Shown here in pieces: positions 45,321 to 54,666 of a DNA stretch of 64,000 nucleotides. The position numbers and the translations under genes were made by a program. The notes beneath the pieces are model-generated. The model was not told the DNA's origin, ran no database searches, and saw only the letters and a program-made list of their open reading frames with translations. The DNA lies in the NCBI RefSeq assembly GCF_035712445.1, contig NZ_DASTAT010000108.1, positions 54,058 to 118,057 of the forward strand, read 5' to 3'. Positions within the stretch are counted from its first letter, which is position 1. The number at the start of each line of letters is the position of its first letter. The stretch is from Oligoflexus sp. Lineage in GTDB: Bacteria > Bdellovibrionota_B > Oligoflexia > Oligoflexales > Oligoflexaceae.

Positions 45321-47474
45321 ATGTCACAGAGCGTTAAACGGGTGTGTAATCTATGCGAAGCCATGTGCGGCTTGACCATCGAACTGAGCGATGACCAGTC
45401 CATGACCATTCGCGGCAATAAGGCTGACGTTTTCAGCCAGGGGGCTTTCTGCCCCAAATCGCAGGGTCTCAAGGACCTTTGGCAGGATCCGGACCGCGTG
45501 CGCGGACCTTTGAAAAAAGTAAACGGCCAGTTTCAACCGATCGCCTGGGAAAAGGCCTTCCAGGAGATCGCCGACAGGGTCAATGCCCTGCAAAAAAAGT
45601 ACGGTCGTTCGTCGATCGCGACCTATGCCGGCAACCCCAATACCCATAATTTTGGGAACCTGATTCTGCTGCCCATGTTTTTACGCGGGATCCGTTCGCA
45701 CAATAAATTCTCGGCGACTTCGGTCGATCAGCTGCCGCATATGCTCGCGAGTTATCTGATGTTCGGGCATCAGCTGCTCCTGCCGATCGCGGATGTGGAC
45801 AATACCCGCTACATGCTGATGTTCGGTGCGAATCCGGCCGTTTCCAACGGCAGTCTTCTGTCCTCGGCGGGCCTTTCCACAAAATTGAAAGCCATTCAGC
45901 ATCGAAATGGAAAGGTCGTGCTCTTCGATCCGCGCTATACCGAGACCGCCTCGCTCGTATCGGAGCACTACTTTATCAAGCCGGGAACGGATGCCTTTTT
46001 ACTCGCGGCGCTGGTGAAAGAAATCTTTGCCCGCAAGATGGTGAAGCCGGGTCGGCTTTCCTCCATGATCAAAGGCCTGGATCAACTGGAGCCCTTGTTC
46101 AAGGACATCGACCTCGATCAGGTCAGCAGCATCACAGGCGTTCGGCGTGATGTGATCGAACAGGTTGCGAAGGATCTTCAGACCTATGAGCCCGCGCTCT
46201 GTTACAGCCGCATGGGCGTCTCGACCCAGGCTTACGGAGCCGTGTGCCAGTGGCTGATCAATCTGATCAATATCCTGACCGGGAACTTTGATAAAAAAGG
46301 CGGCGTACTTTTCACAAAGCCTGCCGTCGATGTTGTCGAATTCGCCACCCGCGCCGGCAGTCGCGGGAGTTTCCGGCGCCGCAAAAGTCGGGTGCATCAG
46401 CTGCCGGAATTCGGCGGCGAGATGCCGGTCGCCACGCTTGCCGACGAAATCCTTACGCCCGGCGAAGGGCAGATCAAGGCCCTGATCACGATCGCGGGCA
46501 ATCCCGTGATCAGCACACCCAACGGCCGTAAACTGGAAAAGGCTTTGGGTGAACTGGAGCTGCAGGTCGCGATTGATTTCTATCAGAATGAGACAACCGC
46601 GTTGGCTGAATATATCCTGCCGCCGACATCCTCGCTGGAGCATAGTCACTACGATTTGATTTTCAATGCTCTCGCTGCGCGCAATATCGCCCGTTTTTCA
46701 CCCGCCATCGTGAAGTCACCCGAGGGGAGCTACGAGGATTGGGAGATCCTGCTCGAACTCTGGGCACGTATCGGTTATCAGGACGGCCTCGTCGATCGCT
46801 CGAAGAAGTTTCTGGTTAAAAAATCCATGCAGGCCCTGGGCATGGAACGCATCGTGGACCTTGGCCTGCGCATCGGGCCCTATCGCAAGACGGGACTGAG
46901 CCTGAAAAAGCTGAAGGAAAGCCCCGATGGCATTGACCTCGGGCCTCTGGAACCGACCCTGCCCCAGCGCCTTTACACCAAGGATAAGAAGATTGATCTG
47001 TGCCCGGCGCCGATGCTCGAAGCCTTTCAAATCTTCCGTAATGACCCGGCGTGGAAGCAGACTCAACAGGATGAAGCGGACGAGCTGTATTTGATCGGCC
47101 GGCGCAATCTGAAGAGCAACAACTCCTGGATGCATAACCTTCCAAGCCTCGCCAGGAGCAAGAACCAGTGCTATCTGATCATGAACAAGGACGACGCCAG
47201 CCGCAGGAATATCGTCGATGGCAGTCAGGTCCAGGTCAGCAGTTCGGTGGGCAGCATTGAAATTCCGGTGATGCTGAGCGATCGCATCATGCCCGGCGTC
47301 GTGAGCATTCCGCATGGCTGGGGACATGACAGAAAGCAGGTAAAACTCACTCTGGCCCGGAAATCGCCGGGAGTGAGCCTGAACGATATCATGGACGATC
47401 GGCAGGTGGATCTTTTCTCAGGAAATGCGATTTTAAATGGCCAGAGGGTGCGCGTAGCCAGCCTTGTCCAATAA
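45321..47474 (+). CDS. Molybdopterin-dependent oxidoreductase
   Basis: 717 residues from ATG 45321 with GGAGGGG upstream; the in-frame ATG at 45234 would add non-homologous residues. N-terminal [4Fe-4S] motif with Cys9, Cys12, Cys16 and Cys44 (VCNLCEAMCGL ... GAFCPKS), then a Mo-bisPGD domain: TYAGNPNTHNFGN, MLMFGANPAVSNGS, VVLFDPRYTETASLVSEHYF and the C-terminal molydopterin dinucleotide domain (SVPVMLSDRIMPGVVSIPHGWGH in part). It belongs to the formate dehydrogenase/nitrate reductase superfamily with unknown substrate. No Tat signal, so cytosolic. No adjacent subunit genes; a hairpin at 47487-47516 follows. Confidence 0.85.
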   Translation: MSQSVKRVCNLCEAMCGLTIELSDDQSMTIRGNKADVFSQGAFCPKSQGLKDLWQDPDRVRGPLKKVNGQFQPIAWEKAFQEIADRVNALQKKYGRSSIATYAGNPNTHNFGNLILLPMFLRGIRSHNKFSATSVDQLPHMLASYLMFGHQLLLPIADVDNTRYMLMFGANPAVSNGSLLSSAGLSTKLKAIQHRNGKVVLFDPRYTETASLVSEHYFIKPGTDAFLLAALVKEIFARKMVKPGRLSSMIKGLDQLEPLFKDIDLDQVSSITGVRRDVIEQVAKDLQTYEPALCYSRMGVSTQAYGAVCQWLINLINILTGNFDKKGGVLFTKPAVDVVEFATRAGSRGSFRRRKSRVHQLPEFGGEMPVATLADEILTPGEGQIKALITIAGNPVISTPNGRKLEKALGELELQVAIDFYQNETTALAEYILPPTSSLEHSHYDLIFNALAARNIARFSPAIVKSPEGSYEDWEILLELWARIGYQDGLVDRSKKFLVKKSMQALGMERIVDLGLRIGPYRKTGLSLKKLKESPDGIDLGPLEPTLPQRLYTKDKKIDLCPAPMLEAFQIFRNDPAWKQTQQDEADELYLIGRRNLKSNNSWMHNLPSLARSKNQCYLIMNKDDASRRNIVDGSQVQVSSSVGSIEIPVMLSDRIMPGVVSIPHGWGHDRKQVKLTLARKSPGVSLNDIMDDRQVDLFSGNAILNGQRVRVASLVQ

Positions 47475-47486
47475 AAGCATGGATTT

Positions 47487-47525
47487 TGCAGGAAAAGACT
47501 CGATTTTACTCCTGCATCCGTTTTA
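47487..47525 (+). terminator. Stem-loop after the molybdopterin oxidoreductase gene
   Basis: TGCAGGA (47487-47493) and TCCTGCA (47510-47516) form a seven-pair stem with a 16-base loop, followed by TCCGTTTTATG. Possible intrinsic terminator. Confidence 0.5.
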
Positions 47526-47567
47526 TGATGGGGAGATATATCCAAAAAAAATCGAGAGGACGATGCC

Positions 47568-48476
47568 ATGCCAATGGTCAAAATGCGGGACGGGAGTTCT
47601 GTTTTTGTTCGGGTTCTGGGTCGTGGTCAACCCGTTCTTATGCTCCATGGTTTCGCCCTGGACAGTCGGCACTGGCTTCCTCTGATTGCTCCTTACCTGA
47701 ATTCCTTTCGCTTCATCATGCCTGATTTTCGTGGACATGGCCGCTCCGGGATCGGTGAACTGCACCGCTCCCGGGTGCTCGATACCCTTTGCCATGACAT
47801 CGACGATATCCTGGATTCCTTGCAGATGGAGAAAGTTCTGCTCTGTGCCTATTCCATGGGCGCTCTGGTCGGACTGGAATATGCCCTGCGCCGCCAGGAT
47901 CGGATTGCACGTTACCTGCATATCGAAATGAGCCCGCGCTTTCATAATGCAGAGGACTGGACTCATGGTTTCAACCCGCAGCTGATCGAGCAGGCCAAGG
48001 CTCTGGTCGATCTTTGGGGGCAGAAATCGTCTGATGCCGGGGGCTCCTATCGCGCTCTGGTGCAGGAGCTGGTTCGCCAGGCCTTTCCCCAGCGCTGGAT
48101 CATGCAGATGGTCGATGCGCTGCCGCTTCGGCTCCTGGAACCCATGCTGCCTCACCCTGAATTCACCTATGAAATATTCTGCTTTCTTCTGGAAACCGAC
48201 TTTGATGTGCGCCCGCGCGTCCCTGAGTTTCAGATTCCTGGGCTGATCATGAGCGGCCGCCATTCCCGTTATTTTCCCTGGGAAGGCTCGGACTGGCTGC
48301 ATCAGAACTGGGAGCAGAGCGAGCATATGGTCTTCGATCATTCCGGGCATGGGCTCATGTATTCGGAGCCTCTGAAGTTCCGGAGGGGCTTTCAATGTTT
48401 TCTGAACAATGAATTGCAGCGTATTCATGAGATCCGTAGCAGTCGCAACTGGCTGCGTCTGCGGACAGCTGGATAA
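47568..48476 (+). CDS. Alpha/beta hydrolase
   Basis: 302 residues, GAGAGGACG before the ATG. Oxyanion motif PVLMLHGFALDSRHW, then FRFIMPDFRGHGRSG, nucleophile Ser96 in LLCAYSMGALVG and catalytic His in FDHSGHGLMYSEP. Family includes lipases, esterases and haloperoxidase-like enzymes; substrate is not deducible. Cytosolic, monocistronic, followed by a strong terminator at 48509-48540. Confidence 0.85.
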   Translation: MPMVKMRDGSSVFVRVLGRGQPVLMLHGFALDSRHWLPLIAPYLNSFRFIMPDFRGHGRSGIGELHRSRVLDTLCHDIDDILDSLQMEKVLLCAYSMGALVGLEYALRRQDRIARYLHIEMSPRFHNAEDWTHGFNPQLIEQAKALVDLWGQKSSDAGGSYRALVQELVRQAFPQRWIMQMVDALPLRLLEPMLPHPEFTYEIFCFLLETDFDVRPRVPEFQIPGLIMSGRHSRYFPWEGSDWLHQNWEQSEHMVFDHSGHGLMYSEPLKFRRGFQCFLNNELQRIHEIRSSRNWLRLRTAG

Positions 48477-48508
48477 TCTCACTCACATAGATTAAGCTCA
48501 GCAACAGC

Positions 48509-48548
48509 ACGCGGGGTATGGCCTAGGCCTAACCCCGCGTTTGCTTTA
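48509..48548 (+). terminator. Strong stem-loop terminator after the alpha/beta hydrolase gene
   Basis: ACGCGGGG (48509-48516) pairs with CCCCGCGT (48533-48540); the inner GGCC-TA-GGCC can also pair. TTGCTTTAT follows. Good intrinsic terminator. Confidence 0.8.
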
Positions 48549-48599
48549 TGGGCGGCATGAGGTGCAGGCCCCTGGCTCTGGCGCATAACGGAATATATC

Positions 48600-48627
48600 T
48601 TGCCTCCGAAGTCCATGATGCTATAGT
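48600..48627 (+). promoter_or_regulatory. Candidate sigma-70 promoter for the aldehyde dehydrogenase gene
   Basis: TTGCCT (48600-48605), 16 bases, then an extended -10 TGC-TATAGT (48622-48627). This would start a transcript about 55 bases before the ATG at 48688. Both boxes differ slightly from consensus. Confidence 0.45.
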
Positions 48628-48687
48628 TAGCGCAACTTCTCACAATATGTCTTCCTGTCTTATGCAGAGCCAGAAGGAGTCCGAGCC

Positions 48688-50139
48688 ATGTTTGACGTCC
48701 CAAGCAAAACGCTCGAAACAGCGCCACTCTCCATGATTCCCACGCTGCCGGAAAGCATCGTGGAAACGCAGCAGTTACTGGAGATCATGCGAAGACAGGA
48801 TCAGTTTTTCGCCACGGGCATGACTCTGAACGAAGAGTTTCGCCGGGCTCAACTTGTGAAACTACGCAAGGCCGTGGAAAAGCACGAAGGCAGTCTTCTG
48901 CAGGCCTTCGCCAAGGATCTGAGAAAATCAGGGACAGAGGCTTACTTTGCCGAGATCGGCGTGACCCTGGCCGAGATTCGCCATGCGCTGCAGCATCTGC
49001 GGACCTGGATGAAACCGGAGCGCTGCCCAACGCCCATGGCACTGGCTCCGGCGCGTTCGGAGATTCGCCGCGAGCCTTTGGGCCGCTGTTTGATTTTGAG
49101 TCCTTGGAATTATCCTTTGCTCCTGACCATCACACCCTTGGTCGCCGCTCTTGCAGCCGGAAATACCGTGGTGCTCAAACCATCCGAACTCGCGCCGGCC
49201 ATGTCTCAGGCGGTTCGTGAACTTTTGGAAGATACCTTTCCTCCTGAACTCGTATGCGTTCTGGAAGGCGGTGTGGAGATGAGCCGTCTGCTGCTGGATC
49301 AGCGCTGGGACCTTATCTGTTTCACCGGAGGTACGGAAGTCGGTCGATCCGTGGCGCAGGCCGCTGCGAAGCATCTGACGCCTTGTATCCTGGAGCTGGG
49401 TGGCAAGAGCCCCTGCCTTGTCAGCCGCACTGCGGACCTTAAGGTTGCGGCACGGCGGATCGTTTGGGGAAAATATTTGAACGCAGGTCAGACCTGTCTG
49501 GCTCCTGATTATATTCTGGCTGAAGAAAGCATACATGATGCCCTGGTTGCAGCCCTGCGCGCCGAGATTCAGCTGCGCTTCGGCCCCGAACCCTTGAATA
49601 ATCCGCAGCTGCCGCGCATCATCAATCATCGGCATTTCCTGCGGCTGCAAAAAATGATCGCACCCGGCACGGTGATTCACGGCGGACGCTGCGATGCCGA
49701 AGCCCTTTTGATTGAACCGACCCTTGTATCCGCAAACGATCGCAGTTCACCCGCCATGCGCGAAGAAATCTTTGGCCCTGTGCTGCCGATCCTCAAGGTG
49801 AAAAACCTCGCGGAGGCCAAGGCCTTCGTCAAGGCCGGTGAAAAGCCTCTGGCCCTTTACCTTTTCACAGAAGAGCGCGGGGAACAGGACGATATCCTCC
49901 GCACCATTTCCTTTGGCGGCGGCTGCATCAATGATGTCCTTGTGCATGCCGGCAATCCCGAGCTTCCGTTTGGAGGCGTGGGTGAGAGCGGCATGGGCGC
50001 TTATCACGGACGCCATGGTTTTGAATCCTTCTCGCATCGAAAAGCGGTAGTGCGGAATAATACCTTTATGGATCTTCCTCTGCGTTATGCCCCTTGGGGG
50101 CGATTCAAGGACAAGGCCTTCCGGCTGTTTCTCAACTGA
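48688..50139 (+). CDS. Aldehyde dehydrogenase (fatty or aromatic aldehyde type)
   Basis: 483 residues, AGAAGGAG before the ATG. NAD(P)-dependent ALDH with SPWNYPLLLTITPLVAALAAG, the general base Glu236 in CILELGGKSP and nucleophile Cys270 in YLNAGQTCLAPDYIL. The pattern N-A-G-Q-T-C-x-A-P-D-Y is the ALDH3/coniferyl-aldehyde type, which handles long-chain and aromatic aldehydes. In this window it would turn aldehydes from alkane or alcohol oxidation into acids. The AraC-type regulator gene follows after nine bases. Confidence 0.9.
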   Translation: MFDVPSKTLETAPLSMIPTLPESIVETQQLLEIMRRQDQFFATGMTLNEEFRRAQLVKLRKAVEKHEGSLLQAFAKDLRKSGTEAYFAEIGVTLAEIRHALQHLRTWMKPERCPTPMALAPARSEIRREPLGRCLILSPWNYPLLLTITPLVAALAAGNTVVLKPSELAPAMSQAVRELLEDTFPPELVCVLEGGVEMSRLLLDQRWDLICFTGGTEVGRSVAQAAAKHLTPCILELGGKSPCLVSRTADLKVAARRIVWGKYLNAGQTCLAPDYILAEESIHDALVAALRAEIQLRFGPEPLNNPQLPRIINHRHFLRLQKMIAPGTVIHGGRCDAEALLIEPTLVSANDRSSPAMREEIFGPVLPILKVKNLAEAKAFVKAGEKPLALYLFTEERGEQDDILRTISFGGGCINDVLVHAGNPELPFGGVGESGMGAYHGRHGFESFSHRKAVVRNNTFMDLPLRYAPWGRFKDKAFRLFLN

Positions 50140-50148
50140 GGCGCGGAT

Positions 50149-51171
50149 ATGCGGCGTGAAGATTGGGTTGCCATTCGCTATGTGAAATCACTTCTGGCCA
50201 CCGCATTTGGTCAGGAGCATCGTTCCTCGCTTTTAGCCAGGGCTCAGATTGATGAAGCGCTTTTGAATGATCCGGGCGCCATGGTCACCACGGCCCAGTA
50301 TTCACGCCTCAGCCGCCTTCTCATGATGGCCTCGCGCGATGAAAGTTTCGGCTTTACCGCGCATGGCCTGAAGCCAGGCACCTTCGCCATGATGTGCCAG
50401 ACCATCATTCATGCCGAAGAGCTGGAGCAGGCGATCAAAACCTGCACGCGCTTTTATCGGCTGGTGACCGAGGATTTCAGTCTTCATCTGAAGCGGCATC
50501 AGGATACGGCCGTGATCGAGCTGCGTATCCACGAGCCCTTGAAAGGCCCGGCCGGTTTTTTTACGGAAGCCATCTTTGCGATGCTCATGCGGCTTTTTTC
50601 ATGGCTTATTGATAAACCGATAGTTCCCCTGCGCGTGGACTTTGCCTTTGGTCCCGAGGACAGCGGCCATTCCTTTGAACGGAAAATACCGGGCGAGGTC
50701 TGCTACCGCCAGCCCTGTTCGCGCCTCCATTTCCCCTCGCAGCTACTGCGTGAGGTTATCAAGCATGATCGCATTGAACTGAGGGAGCTTTTGGAAAAGG
50801 AAACGCATCGCTTCCTCACCGATTTTCGGAAAGAAGATAGTTATAGTGCCCGCATTCGTCATTCGCTGATGCATGATGAGGACGTCATGAACAAAAGCCT
50901 GGAGGCCTTCGCGCGTGATTTCGGCATCAGTCCGTCCTCGCTGCGCAGAAAGCTTCGGGAAGAGGGTCAGAACTTTCACGACCTGCGCGAATCCATTCGC
51001 AAGCAAAGATCGCTTTATTTCCTGAATCAAACGCACAAGAGCATCGACGCGATCGCCGCCGCCACAGGCTATTCGGAATCGTCGACCTTTCATCGCGCCT
51101 TCAAAAAATGGACGGGACTGACGCCTCAGGCCTATCGGCAGAAACCTCAAAGCCGCCATGACATGGGTTGA
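50149..51171 (+). CDS. AraC-family transcriptional regulator (OruR/ArgR-type N terminus)
   Basis: 340 residues. The N-terminal half (about 10-200) has the Arabinose_bd pattern of the OruR/FadR-like AraC group (YSRLSRLLMMASRDESFGF, TFAMMCQTIIHAEELEQAIK). The C-terminal double HTH reads LEAFARDFGISPSSLRRKL and DAIAAATGYSESSTFHRAFKKWTGLTPQAYR. It follows the aldehyde dehydrogenase gene in the same direction, nine bases on, so it likely controls it and perhaps the downstream thiolase operon. Ligand unknown, probably a fatty acid or aldehyde-derived compound. Confidence 0.9.
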   Translation: MRREDWVAIRYVKSLLATAFGQEHRSSLLARAQIDEALLNDPGAMVTTAQYSRLSRLLMMASRDESFGFTAHGLKPGTFAMMCQTIIHAEELEQAIKTCTRFYRLVTEDFSLHLKRHQDTAVIELRIHEPLKGPAGFFTEAIFAMLMRLFSWLIDKPIVPLRVDFAFGPEDSGHSFERKIPGEVCYRQPCSRLHFPSQLLREVIKHDRIELRELLEKETHRFLTDFRKEDSYSARIRHSLMHDEDVMNKSLEAFARDFGISPSSLRRKLREEGQNFHDLRESIRKQRSLYFLNQTHKSIDAIAAATGYSESSTFHRAFKKWTGLTPQAYRQKPQSRHDMG

Positions 51172-51292
51172 TCAGCCCTTGACGTGACCATTTCTGCCAA
51201 TGAAGGTGATCACTCCTGCCATTGCCATGAGTCGGGATTCTTCCTACAGTTCGGCTAAAGCACGCTCAAAGACAGCCAGACAGGGAGTATCA

Positions 51293-52504
51293 ATGACTGG
51301 ACATGCCTATATCTATGATGCCGTACGGACTCCAAGAGGCAAGGGCAAAGCGGATGGGAAGCTTTACGAAGTCAAACCCATCAGTCTTCTGACTCAGCAG
51401 CTGAAAGCCCTGCAAAAGCGCAACAATCTTGACACCAGTCTGGTCTCCGATGTGGTGATGGGCTGTGTGACCCCGGTCGGGGAACAGGGGATGAACATCG
51501 CGAAGTCTGCAGCAATGCTGGCGGACTGGAATGAATCTGTCGCGGGTGTGACCCTGAATCGTTTCTGTGCATCCGGTTTGGAAGCCATCAATCTGGCCGC
51601 CGCCAAGATTGCCTCGGGCTATGAAGATCTGGTTGTGGCCGGTGGCGTGGAATCCATGTCGCGCGTTCCGATGGGCATGGACGGTGGCGCCTGGGCCCAG
51701 GATCCTGAGACCAACCTGCACGCAGGATTTATGCCCCAGGGTTTGGGTGCGGATCTGATTGCGACGCTCGAAGGTTTCAACCGTGAAGCGGTGGATCAGT
51801 TCGCAGCGCATTCGCATGCGAAAGCAGCTCGCGCGGAAAAGGAAGGCCATTTCCAAAAATCCCAGGTCCCCGTTGTGGATCAAAATGGTCTTGTGATCCT
51901 CGATCGCAATGAAATGATCCGTCCTGACACCAATCCTTCCACTCTGAATCAATTGAAAGCCTCGTTCGCAAAAATGGGCGACATGGGCTTCAGCACCGTG
52001 GCCTATCAAAAATATCCCGCGGTCGAGCGCCTGAATCATGTGCATACCGCAGGCAATTCCTCGGGTATCAGTGACGGCGCGTCCGCAGTCCTGATCGGCA
52101 GCAAGAAGATCGGTGATCAGCTGGGCCTCGCTCCCCGCGCGCGCATTCTGGCCACGGCAGCCATCGGCTCCGAACCGACGATCATGCTCACAGGTCCTGC
52201 GCCTGCAACCCGTCTGGCACTGAAAAAAGCCGGCCTCGATTTCAAGGACATCGACCTCTTTGAAGTCAATGAAGCCTTTGCCTCGGTGGTGATGAAATTC
52301 CAAAAAGACACCGGCGTTCCCTTTGAAAAAATTAATATCAACGGCGGCGCGATCGCCATGGGCCATCCGCTGGGAGCCACCGGCGCGATTCTGACCAGCA
52401 GTCTTCTGGACGATCTGGAACGCCTGAATCTGCGTTACGGTGTGGTCACGCTTTGTATCGGTGCCGGTATGGGCATCGCCACTGTCTTTGAACGAATCGG
52501 ATGA
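51293..52504 (+). CDS. Acetyl-CoA acyltransferase (thiolase)
   Basis: 403 residues from ATG 51293 (AGGGAG five bases upstream); an earlier in-frame ATG at 51200 lies before non-homologous residues. Active-site Cys92 in [13 protein letters not shown], His358 in [11 protein letters not shown] and Cys388 in TLCIGAGMG, the three catalytic residues of the thiolase family. Together with the next gene it catalyses the last steps of beta-oxidation. Length and motif pattern fit FadA/FadI or PhaA-type enzymes. Confidence 0.92.
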   Translation: MTGHAYIYDAVRTPRGKGKADGKLYEVKPISLLTQQLKALQKRNNLDTSLVSDVVMGCVTPVGEQGMNIAKSAAMLADWNESVAGVTLNRFCASGLEAINLAAAKIASGYEDLVVAGGVESMSRVPMGMDGGAWAQDPETNLHAGFMPQGLGADLIATLEGFNREAVDQFAAHSHAKAARAEKEGHFQKSQVPVVDQNGLVILDRNEMIRPDTNPSTLNQLKASFAKMGDMGFSTVAYQKYPAVERLNHVHTAGNSSGISDGASAVLIGSKKIGDQLGLAPRARILATAAIGSEPTIMLTGPAPATRLALKKAGLDFKDIDLFEVNEAFASVVMKFQKDTGVPFEKININGGAIAMGHPLGATGAILTSSLLDDLERLNLRYGVVTLCIGAGMGIATVFERIG

Positions 52505-52515
52505 GGGGATAGTCC

Positions 52516-54651
52516 ATGAATGATATTCGTTTGGAAAAAGATTCGAATCAGATTGTCACCCTCACCTTTGATGCTCAGGGACAATCCGCCAATACCATGA
52601 ACGCCGCGTTCCGTGATTCGCTGCGTGCGGTCACCCAGAAAATCGTCGCGGATAAGGCCAATATCAAGGGTATTCTCTTGACCTCCGCGAAGTCCACGTT
52701 CTTTGCCGGCGGTGATCTGAAGGAATTGAGCCAGATCGGTCCAGAAGATGCCGATAAGGTTTTCGCCATGGTGGAAGGCATCAAGGCCGACCTGCGCACG
52801 CTGGAAACTCTGGGTGTGCCCGTGGTCGCTGCGATCAATGGCACCGCTCTGGGCGGCGGCTGGGAAATCGCGCTGGCCTGTCACCACCGTTTGCTTTTGA
52901 ACGATCCGAAAGTTCGCATCGGTCTGCCTGAAGTTTCGCTCGGCCTTTTGCCCGGCGGCGGCGGCGTGGTCCGCATGATTCGTCTGCTCGGTCTGGAGCA
53001 GGGCATGCCCCTTCTGATGGAAGGGAAGCAGCTGGCTCCTGACGCCGCTCTGAAGATGGGTCTTGTGCATGGACTCGGAAACTCCACCGAAGACCTGAAT
53101 GAGAAGGCGCGGCAATGGATTCTGGCCAACCCCACATCGAAGCAGATCTTCGATCAGGAAGGCTATAAGGTTCCTGGTGGCAACGCCAAGACACCGAAGC
53201 TTGCCGAGATGCTGCCCATCGTTCCCGCGATGCTGCTCGATAAAACCAAAGGCTGCTATCCCGCACCGGAAGCCATCCTGGAAACAGCTGTGGAATCCCT
53301 GCATGTGGATGTCGATACCGCTTTGCGGATCGAAAGCCGCTACTTCGCGAAACTGGCCACGGGTCAGGTTGCGAAGAATATGATCTCGACCTTCTGGTTC
53401 CAGCTGAATGCGATCAAAGCCGGGGAAAGCCGTCCCAAGGATTTCCCGAAACAAAAATTCCAGAAAGTGGCGGTGCTCGGTGCCGGCATGATGGGCGCGG
53501 GCATTGCCTACGCTGCGGCGAAAGCAGGCATCGAAGTTTATCTGAAAGACGTGAGTATCGAAGCCGCGGAAAAAGGCAAACAGTATTCCGCGAAACTTCT
53601 GGATGGCCGCCTGAAAAAAGGCCAGATCACCGAAGCCGACAAGGCCGCGTTCCTGGAACGCATCAAGCCGGTTGATAACTATGAAGCACTCGCCAACTGT
53701 GAACTGGTCATCGAAGCGGTCTTCGAAGATCGTCAGGTGAAAAAGGACGTCACGGAAAAGACCATAGCCGTTCTGCCGAAGAATGCGATCATGGCCTCGA
53801 ACACCTCGACGCTGCCGATCACCAGTCTGGCCAAGGCTTCGCCCTATCAGAATCAATTTATCGGTCTGCACTTCTTCTCGCCTGTCGACAAGATGCAGCT
53901 GGTCGAAATCATCCTGGGCGCGGAAACCTCGCCGGAAACTCTGGCCCGCAGCTTCGATTTCGTACGGCAGATCGATAAGATCCCCATAGTGGTGAATGAC
54001 AGCCGCGGGTTCTATACCTCGCGCGTCTTCGGACTCTTCACCCAGGAAGGCATCGCGATGCTGGCCGAAGGTCAGGCTCCGATGGCCATCGAGCGCGCGG
54101 CTCTGCAGGCCGGCATGCCGGTCGGTCCCCTGGCTGTGTCCGATGAAGTCAGTCTCTCGCTCTTTGATCTGGTGCGCAAAGCCACCGAAGCGGACCTTGC
54201 CAAACAAGGCAAGCCCGCACCGAAACACCCGGCGAATGCCGTGGTCGACCGCATGCTTCATGAATTCGGACGCAAAGGCAAGGCCGCCGGCGCCGGATTT
54301 TATGAATATCCGAAAGATGGGAAGAAATATATCTGGCCTCAACTGAGCAGCCTCTACCAGGGATCACCGCTGCCCTTCCAGGACCTGAAGGATCGACTCC
54401 TTTTCATTCAGGCTTTGGAAACCGTCCGCATCTATGAAGAAAAGGTGCTGATGTCGGTCGCGGATGCCAATATCGGCTCGATCTTTGGTTTTGGTTTCGC
54501 GCCCTGGAGCGGCGGAACACTGCAGTTCATCAACAGCTATGGAGTGCGTGCCTTCACGATGCGCGCCCATGAGCTGGCGGAACGCTACGGTGAACGTTTC
54601 ACGCCGCCCAGGCTGCTCATTGAGAAATCTGAACGCAACGAAAAATTTTAA
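52516..54651 (+). CDS. Bifunctional enoyl-CoA hydratase/3-hydroxyacyl-CoA dehydrogenase (FadJ-like)
   Basis: 711 residues. N-terminal crotonase domain with the two catalytic glutamates Glu117 (ALGGGWEIALA) and Glu139 (IGLPEVSLGLLPGGGG). Then an NAD-binding domain with VAVLGAGMMGAGIAYAAAK from about 317, NTSTLPITSLA and HFFSPVDKMQLVEII, and the 3HCDH C-terminal domain. It is the alpha subunit of a trifunctional-like complex; the thiolase gene 11 bases upstream would supply the beta subunit. Size is close to E. coli FadJ (714). Confidence 0.93.
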   Translation: MNDIRLEKDSNQIVTLTFDAQGQSANTMNAAFRDSLRAVTQKIVADKANIKGILLTSAKSTFFAGGDLKELSQIGPEDADKVFAMVEGIKADLRTLETLGVPVVAAINGTALGGGWEIALACHHRLLLNDPKVRIGLPEVSLGLLPGGGGVVRMIRLLGLEQGMPLLMEGKQLAPDAALKMGLVHGLGNSTEDLNEKARQWILANPTSKQIFDQEGYKVPGGNAKTPKLAEMLPIVPAMLLDKTKGCYPAPEAILETAVESLHVDVDTALRIESRYFAKLATGQVAKNMISTFWFQLNAIKAGESRPKDFPKQKFQKVAVLGAGMMGAGIAYAAAKAGIEVYLKDVSIEAAEKGKQYSAKLLDGRLKKGQITEADKAAFLERIKPVDNYEALANCELVIEAVFEDRQVKKDVTEKTIAVLPKNAIMASNTSTLPITSLAKASPYQNQFIGLHFFSPVDKMQLVEIILGAETSPETLARSFDFVRQIDKIPIVVNDSRGFYTSRVFGLFTQEGIAMLAEGQAPMAIERAALQAGMPVGPLAVSDEVSLSLFDLVRKATEADLAKQGKPAPKHPANAVVDRMLHEFGRKGKAAGAGFYEYPKDGKKYIWPQLSSLYQGSPLPFQDLKDRLLFIQALETVRIYEEKVLMSVADANIGSIFGFGFAPWSGGTLQFINSYGVRAFTMRAHELAERYGERFTPPRLLIEKSERNEKF

Positions 54652-54666
54652 GGAAAGGAGTCACAC

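Noticed and set aside
52435-54342. Leftward ORF of 635 codons within the thiolase and FadJ-like genes
   Set aside because: Opposite-strand shadow; the true genes have all catalytic residues and are in operon order.
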